Assembly: GCA_016125085.1 (NCBI GenBank)
Contig: WGMM01000031.1
Location: 124,001-188,000 of the forward strand
Direction of reading: 5' to 3'
Source of the DNA: a bacterium
GTDB lineage: Bacteria > Planctomycetota > Planctomycetia > Isosphaerales > Isosphaeraceae
DNA: 64,000 bases
The notes beneath the pieces are model-generated. The model searched no databases, was not told the origin of the DNA, and saw only the letters and a program-made list of their open reading frames with translations. Of the stretch, positions 59,489 through 64,000 are shown one piece after another (the first letter of the stretch is position 1; every line of letters starts with the position of its first letter). The position numbers were made by a program, and so were the translations under genes.

Positions 59489-60094
59489 ATGATCCGACCC
59501 GATGCCTGTGACGGTTTCGGCCAGCTTGTGACTCGGATTCGCGGCGGCGACCAGGAGGCATGGGAGGAGTTCCACCGCATTTACGAACCCAAGCTCCGGA
59601 GCGTGATCCGCAATCGTCTGCGCATTATCAACAAGCGCATGCGTACCGTTTACGACACCTGCGATTTCACGAGCGAACTCTGGAAAACGATCTGGGTTCG
59701 GTTGCCAGGCTTGCAGATTCAGAACGAAGACGACTTCATCGGTTTCATGTCCCACGTCGCGTGGCAAAAAATTGTCGATGCCTCTCGTAAACAGACGGCT
59801 CACAAACGCGACTCGAATCGCCAGCGTTATCTTTACGACCAGGACCCTGATGACAGAATCGCTCTTGAGCCGGCATCGCACGAGCCGACACCGAGCCAGT
59901 ACGCGATGGCCGAAGAAGTCCGTAATGCGATCGAGAGAGAGTCCGAAACGCTCGATGACGATTCGGCCATCATCCTTCGACTGAAGTCGCAGGGCTCCAC
60001 GAATCACGAAGTTGCGGAAGCGACGGGCATGCACTTGCGGAAGGTGCAGCGCCTGCTTAAATTACTCTCGATTCGCTTCTTTCCCAACAGGTGA
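59489..60094 (+). CDS. ECF-type RNA polymerase sigma factor
   Basis: FGQLVTRIRGGDQEAWEEFHRIYEPKLRSVIRNRLR; region 4-like DDDSAIILRLKSQGSTNHEVAEATGMHLRKVQRLLKLL. RBS GGAGGTGGGGG. Confidence 0.88.
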   Translation: MIRPDACDGFGQLVTRIRGGDQEAWEEFHRIYEPKLRSVIRNRLRIINKRMRTVYDTCDFTSELWKTIWVRLPGLQIQNEDDFIGFMSHVAWQKIVDASRKQTAHKRDSNRQRYLYDQDPDDRIALEPASHEPTPSQYAMAEEVRNAIERESETLDDDSAIILRLKSQGSTNHEVAEATGMHLRKVQRLLKLLSIRFFPNR

Positions 60095-60127
60095 TCTTGC
60101 AGCTGGTCTTCCTGGAGAACTTCGCGC

Positions 60128-62665
60128 ATGTTCGCCCAGTGGATCGACGCGACTGACGAACAATCTCTCTGGACAGCCTACAGCCAGAATTTTCGACCCG
60201 ACGCCGACGCCTTCCGCGAAGCGATCGACAAAATCAGGCTCCACTGGAACGATCATCCGAACGATGACGATCCGACCTACCTCGATTCGATCTGGTCAAT
60301 TTGCTCCCCGGATCGCTCTCCCCGCTTCCTGATGGAAATGATCAAGTTCGATCAGGCGGAACGCCTGAAGGCGGGCTTGCCGATCGATCTGGGTATCTAT
60401 TTCGACCGCTTCCCGGACCTGAAGTCGGAGGATGTCAGGGTCGTGAGCCTGGCCTATGCCGAATTCTGCGCGCTCGAGGAATCAGGCAAGCCGGTTTCCG
60501 TCGATTCCTTTTGCGAAAAATACGCAAACTGGGGCGACAGCATTCGCCGCCAGCTCGCGCTTCACGAAATGATGAGCATTCCGTCGAACGAGCTGGGAGG
60601 CCACGAACAGGCACGACACTTTCCGAAAGTCGGCGAGTGTGTCGAGCATTTCGAATTGATTCGGGAATTGGGCCGCGGCGGATCTGCCCGCGTATTCCTG
60701 GCCCAGGACCTGAGCCTCGGCCGACGTGCTGTGGCCCTGAAAATCTCAGGCGATCGCAGTACCGAGCCCGAAATTCTCGCCCGTCTCGATCACGCCAATA
60801 TCGTTCCCGTTCATTCGGTGCATGATGCCCCGAATGGTCTGCGGCTGATCTGCATGCCTTTTCGTGGAGAGCTGACGCTCGATCGCGTTTTTTCGCGTCT
60901 TTTCGTCGAAGGCAAGCCCGCTCCGACAACGGCACGCGAATTCCGGGTAGCCATCGAGCAGAAGCAGCCGACAGCAGGCGAGAACGCTCTGGACGATGGG
61001 CCGGAAAACGGCTGGCGGGATTTTCCATCGCGTGGCGATTTTTGCCAGGCAGTCGCCTGGATCGGCTGGAAACTCGCCCAGGCGCTGGCTCATGCCCACT
61101 CTTCGGACGTTTTCCATCGCGACATCAAGCCTGCCAATATACTCATCTCCCTGAAATCCGGGCCCCAGTTGCTCGATTTCAACATGGCCCGCGACCCTGA
61201 AGCTGTTCAGACCGTCGAGGATCGTATCCGCGGCGGCACACTGCCCTACATGGCTCCGGAGCAGCTCGGTGCCTTTCTCGATGCTTCACTCTGGGCCGAA
61301 ATCCGCGAAACTTCCGACATTTACTCGCTCGGCCTGGTTCTGGAGGAATTCCTTCGCGGCAAACGGGTCGAAGTCCCGCTTGCCGGCAAAGTCCCGGTCA
61401 AATCACAGGTCCGTGCCCTGCTGCGACAGCGAAATCTGCCTCGAATCAATCTGCGCTCGCATAACCCCAACGTGCCGCATGCCCTTGAAGCGATTCTGGC
61501 GAAAGCCACGGCATTCCGGCCGGTGGACAGGTACCGGACCGCCGACGAATTCGCGGAAGATCTTCAGCGATTTCGGACCGGCAGGCCTTTGAAGCATGCG
61601 TTCAACCCCTCGCGAACCGAACGACTCAAATCTCGCCTTCGCCCCGCCTTAAAACCAGCTCTGATCGCTGTCTCGCTCTTCGTTTTGAGCTACACACTCA
61701 GGCAATCCGGCGAATCGCGAGCCCCGATTCCGACCATTCCCGGAGTTCGTTCCGATCTCATCGAAGCGTTCCGATCTGGAGATTTCGTCACCACCCTGAG
61801 ACTCGTCGGAACCGACCGCCCCTCCCCGAATGCTGAGACGAACACCGTTGAGGACCTGATTCGCCTGATCTCCATGATCGAATCCAATCCCGGGAATCCG
61901 GAGGCGGAAGAACAGATCAAGGATCTCACCTTGAGACCCGACCTCGACGAAAGCGTCGCGCAGCTTCAGGGCGTAATCGGAGAAAACCGCCATCTCGATT
62001 TCCTGCCTGCTTTCCGGGATTATTGCCGCCTTTCGAACGATCTTGCGAACAACCCCGGCGGGAACCTCGAGTGGCAGAATCTCGAACGCCGTTTCCTGCG
62101 ACTCATCGAAAAATGGCCGGCCGATATTCGTTACCACGGCTTTACGGCCCACATGGCTTCGATGCGTTCCGACTACGTCGCTGCCAAAAAACATGTGAGC
62201 GATGCGCTGAATATCCTCGACAAAATGCCGCCTGACGATTTCCGCACCGTCAGAAACGATCTCCGCACGAGGCTGGTTCTCTATTCGCACACGATCGGCA
62301 TGAAGCTGTTGAAGGATGACAAGCCCGCGGAAGCGAAGCCCGAGCTGGAATCAAGCCTCAGCGCGATCCGACAGCTGCGTGATTCGGCCGGCGACGATAT
62401 CCGTTCCGTAGACTCCGAAGGCCGCCTGGACTACCTCCAAATCGTGAACCGAATCGGCCTGGCGGATGTGCAATTCGAACTGCAGGATTACGATGCCGCT
62501 AACGCCCAATACGAAGACGCCCTGAGCTTGCTGAAAAAATACGCCAGTTCGCCGTGGGTCGCAGTTCAAAAAGCCCAGCTCGAAGGCAGCATCCAGCAGC
62601 GTCAGGACCGAATCCGTTCGCTGGATCCTGACTCTGGTCTCATCACCCAGGAACCGAAGAGGTGA
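60128..62665 (+). CDS. Serine/threonine protein kinase with transmembrane segment and C-terminal extracytoplasmic/TPR-like region
   Basis: FELIRELGRGGSARVFLAQD; VALKIS; FHRDIKPANILI; LLDFNMA; GGTLPYMAPEQL. TM-like ALIAVSLFVLSYTL. Confidence 0.92.
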   Translation: MFAQWIDATDEQSLWTAYSQNFRPDADAFREAIDKIRLHWNDHPNDDDPTYLDSIWSICSPDRSPRFLMEMIKFDQAERLKAGLPIDLGIYFDRFPDLKSEDVRVVSLAYAEFCALEESGKPVSVDSFCEKYANWGDSIRRQLALHEMMSIPSNELGGHEQARHFPKVGECVEHFELIRELGRGGSARVFLAQDLSLGRRAVALKISGDRSTEPEILARLDHANIVPVHSVHDAPNGLRLICMPFRGELTLDRVFSRLFVEGKPAPTTAREFRVAIEQKQPTAGENALDDGPENGWRDFPSRGDFCQAVAWIGWKLAQALAHAHSSDVFHRDIKPANILISLKSGPQLLDFNMARDPEAVQTVEDRIRGGTLPYMAPEQLGAFLDASLWAEIRETSDIYSLGLVLEEFLRGKRVEVPLAGKVPVKSQVRALLRQRNLPRINLRSHNPNVPHALEAILAKATAFRPVDRYRTADEFAEDLQRFRTGRPLKHAFNPSRTERLKSRLRPALKPALIAVSLFVLSYTLRQSGESRAPIPTIPGVRSDLIEAFRSGDFVTTLRLVGTDRPSPNAETNTVEDLIRLISMIESNPGNPEAEEQIKDLTLRPDLDESVAQLQGVIGENRHLDFLPAFRDYCRLSNDLANNPGGNLEWQNLERRFLRLIEKWPADIRYHGFTAHMASMRSDYVAAKKHVSDALNILDKMPPDDFRTVRNDLRTRLVLYSHTIGMKLLKDDKPAEAKPELESSLSAIRQLRDSAGDDIRSVDSEGRLDYLQIVNRIGLADVQFELQDYDAANAQYEDALSLLKKYASSPWVAVQKAQLEGSIQQRQDRIRSLDPDSGLITQEPKR

Positions 62666-63125
62666 TTGTGCCTCGAATCATGGCCTGATGACACTGGAAG
62701 CTCACGACAATCGCGTGCCCCGTCCAGAAAAGGCTTCGGAAGAAATTTCCCCGAAGCAGCTTTCGATGAATCCGAGCGTCGAAGCCGTTCGACAGCTTTT
62801 CATGATCCGGCACCTGGCCAAGCATCGTGCAAAGCCACACCGCACCGACGAACGCCGCCCCCGTCAGAGGCAGCCAGGAGCCGCGCACCTCATTGGGTGG
62901 AAATGCCGCGATCGCAATGGCTGACGCCAGTTCGAGAATCATCGGCAAAAGAACTATCCGCTGCGTGCGCCTGACATGCTCGGCATGATATGGGCGAAAA
63001 TCGTCCGGATTGACCGCAGCGAACAGCGGATAGTGCACGATGGCACAAAACCAGACGAGCCCTGTCATGAACCAGGCAGAAGAGGCGTCGACGACCAGCA
63101 GGATTCGGTAGATTTCAGGGTTCAT
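62643..63125 (-). CDS. Hypothetical membrane protein, convergent overlap with the kinase gene
   Basis: Four hydrophobic segments (e.g. WFMTGLVWFCAIVHYPLFAAV; IVLLPMILELASAIAIAAF). Confidence 0.6.
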   Translation of the reverse strand: MNPEIYRILLVVDASSAWFMTGLVWFCAIVHYPLFAAVNPDDFRPYHAEHVRRTQRIVLLPMILELASAIAIAAFPPNEVRGSWLPLTGAAFVGAVWLCTMLGQVPDHEKLSNGFDARIHRKLLRGNFFRSLFWTGHAIVVSFQCHQAMIRGTITSSVPG

Positions 63126-63149
63126 TCCAGGAATTCGGATCCTCGATCA

Positions 63150-64000
63150 TCAAGCATTTCGGGGCTTTTTCAAAGGAATCGGGGGCAGTTGGGCCGGGCT
63201 GGCCGTGACCGATCGGGGATGGCACTGCGCATGCACTTTCTTGAGCCTGCCGACTTCGACTCGGGTGTAAAGCTGAGTTGTCGCAATCGAAGCATGCCCC
63301 AGTAATTCCTGTACGACACGTAGATCCGCACCGCCAGCCAGCAAATGCGTGGCGAAGCTGTGCCTCAGCGTATGAGGACTTACAAGATGCGTCAGCCCCG
63401 CCTGCACCGCGGACGTTTTCACGAGCTTCCAGATGGCATTCCGGCTGACGGGCCGACCCCGGTTCGAGAGGAATGCACGATCCGTCGATTCTTTCGACCT
63501 CGCGACGAGTTGCGGCCGCCAATAGGTCAAATATTTCGTCAGTGCTTCGCGGCCCTTGGCCCCGATTGGGACAAGCCGCTGTTTGTTGCCCTTGCCGATG
63601 CATCTCAGCCAGCCACTTTCGAGGTCAAGATCACCCATGCGCAATCCGGCCACTTCAGAGACCCGGCAGCCACTGGCATAGAGCGTCTCGAGAATCGCCC
63701 TGCCCCGATCGCCTTTGAGCGTGCCATCGACGGGTACCGACAGCAGCCGATCGACGGCTGTCGGACTCAATACCGTCGGCAGCCGCTCCCAGAGTTTAGG
63801 AGCATCGATCAGCTTCACGAGATTCTCGGTCGCCCGCCCTTCGGAGATTTCGAACCGAAAGAACGAAGACAAAGCGGCGAGATTACGGGCGATACTTTTC
63901 GGGGCAAGTTTCTGATCATGCAGCCAGGTGACATAATCCGACAAGTCGGATAATCGAAGTTCACTGGAATCCGTCTTGCCCGCGATCTTCCTCCAGCGAT
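63150..64000 (-). CDS. Tyrosine recombinase XerC/XerD-like (5' end beyond window)
   Basis: GCRVSEVAGLRMGDLD; SPHTLRHSFATHLLAGGADLRVVQELLGHASIATTQLYTRV. Frame stays open to the window edge (RWRKIAGKTDSSELRLSDLSDYVTW), so the track start at 63944 is probably internal. Confidence 0.92.
   Translation of the reverse strand, partial: RWRKIAGKTDSSELRLSDLSDYVTWLHDQKLAPKSIARNLAALSSFFRFEISEGRATENLVKLIDAPKLWERLPTVLSPTAVDRLLSVPVDGTLKGDRGRAILETLYASGCRVSEVAGLRMGDLDLESGWLRCIGKGNKQRLVPIGAKGREALTKYLTYWRPQLVARSKESTDRAFLSNRGRPVSRNAIWKLVKTSAVQAGLTHLVSPHTLRHSFATHLLAGGADLRVVQELLGHASIATTQLYTRVEVGRLKKVHAQCHPRSVTASPAQLPPIPLKKPRNA

Noticed and set aside
1-64000. CRISPR array, integrated prophage or complete insertion sequence
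   Set aside because: No regularly spaced direct repeats, phage structural genes or transposase ORFs were found. The only recombinase (63150-64000) looks like housekeeping XerC/D.

Overview
The window looks like a chromosomal segment from a planctomycete. The basis is family content (DUF1549/DUF1553, DUF1501, DUF1559 pseudopilin, a sulfatase, DUF1573, ThuA, and an ECF sigma factor next to a Ser/Thr kinase); no database search was run. It is gene-dense. I found no rRNA, no convincing tRNA, no CRISPR array and no complete transposon. Recognisable core genes include an rplY-pth-rpsF-ssb-rplI-dnaB block on the minus strand, carA, hemW, recN, a class I mannose-6-phosphate isomerase and a tyrosine recombinase cut by the right edge. 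Points most worth a second look: (1) a Fae-like protein (formaldehyde-activating enzyme family) that appears to lack the catalytic His, translationally coupled to a secreted alpha/beta hydrolase and followed by ThuA and DUF1501 genes; (2) an A9 run at the end of a Met/Gly-rich STN-like gene where +1 slippage would fuse it in frame to the next gene, with a terminator-like hairpin between them; (3) an ABC ATPase with intact Walker A but degenerate Q-loop, signature, Walker B and H-loop motifs, whose only candidate permease in the window lies about 16 kb away; (4) a solitary REP-like palindromic element after a DUF1501 gene; (5) an ECF sigma/kinase locus with a DFN (not DFG) kinase, preceded by a small Pro-rich ORF flanked by strong dyads; (6) a complementary active/inactive M16 peptidase pair. 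Product calls come from reading motifs in the translations. Start codons are best guesses.
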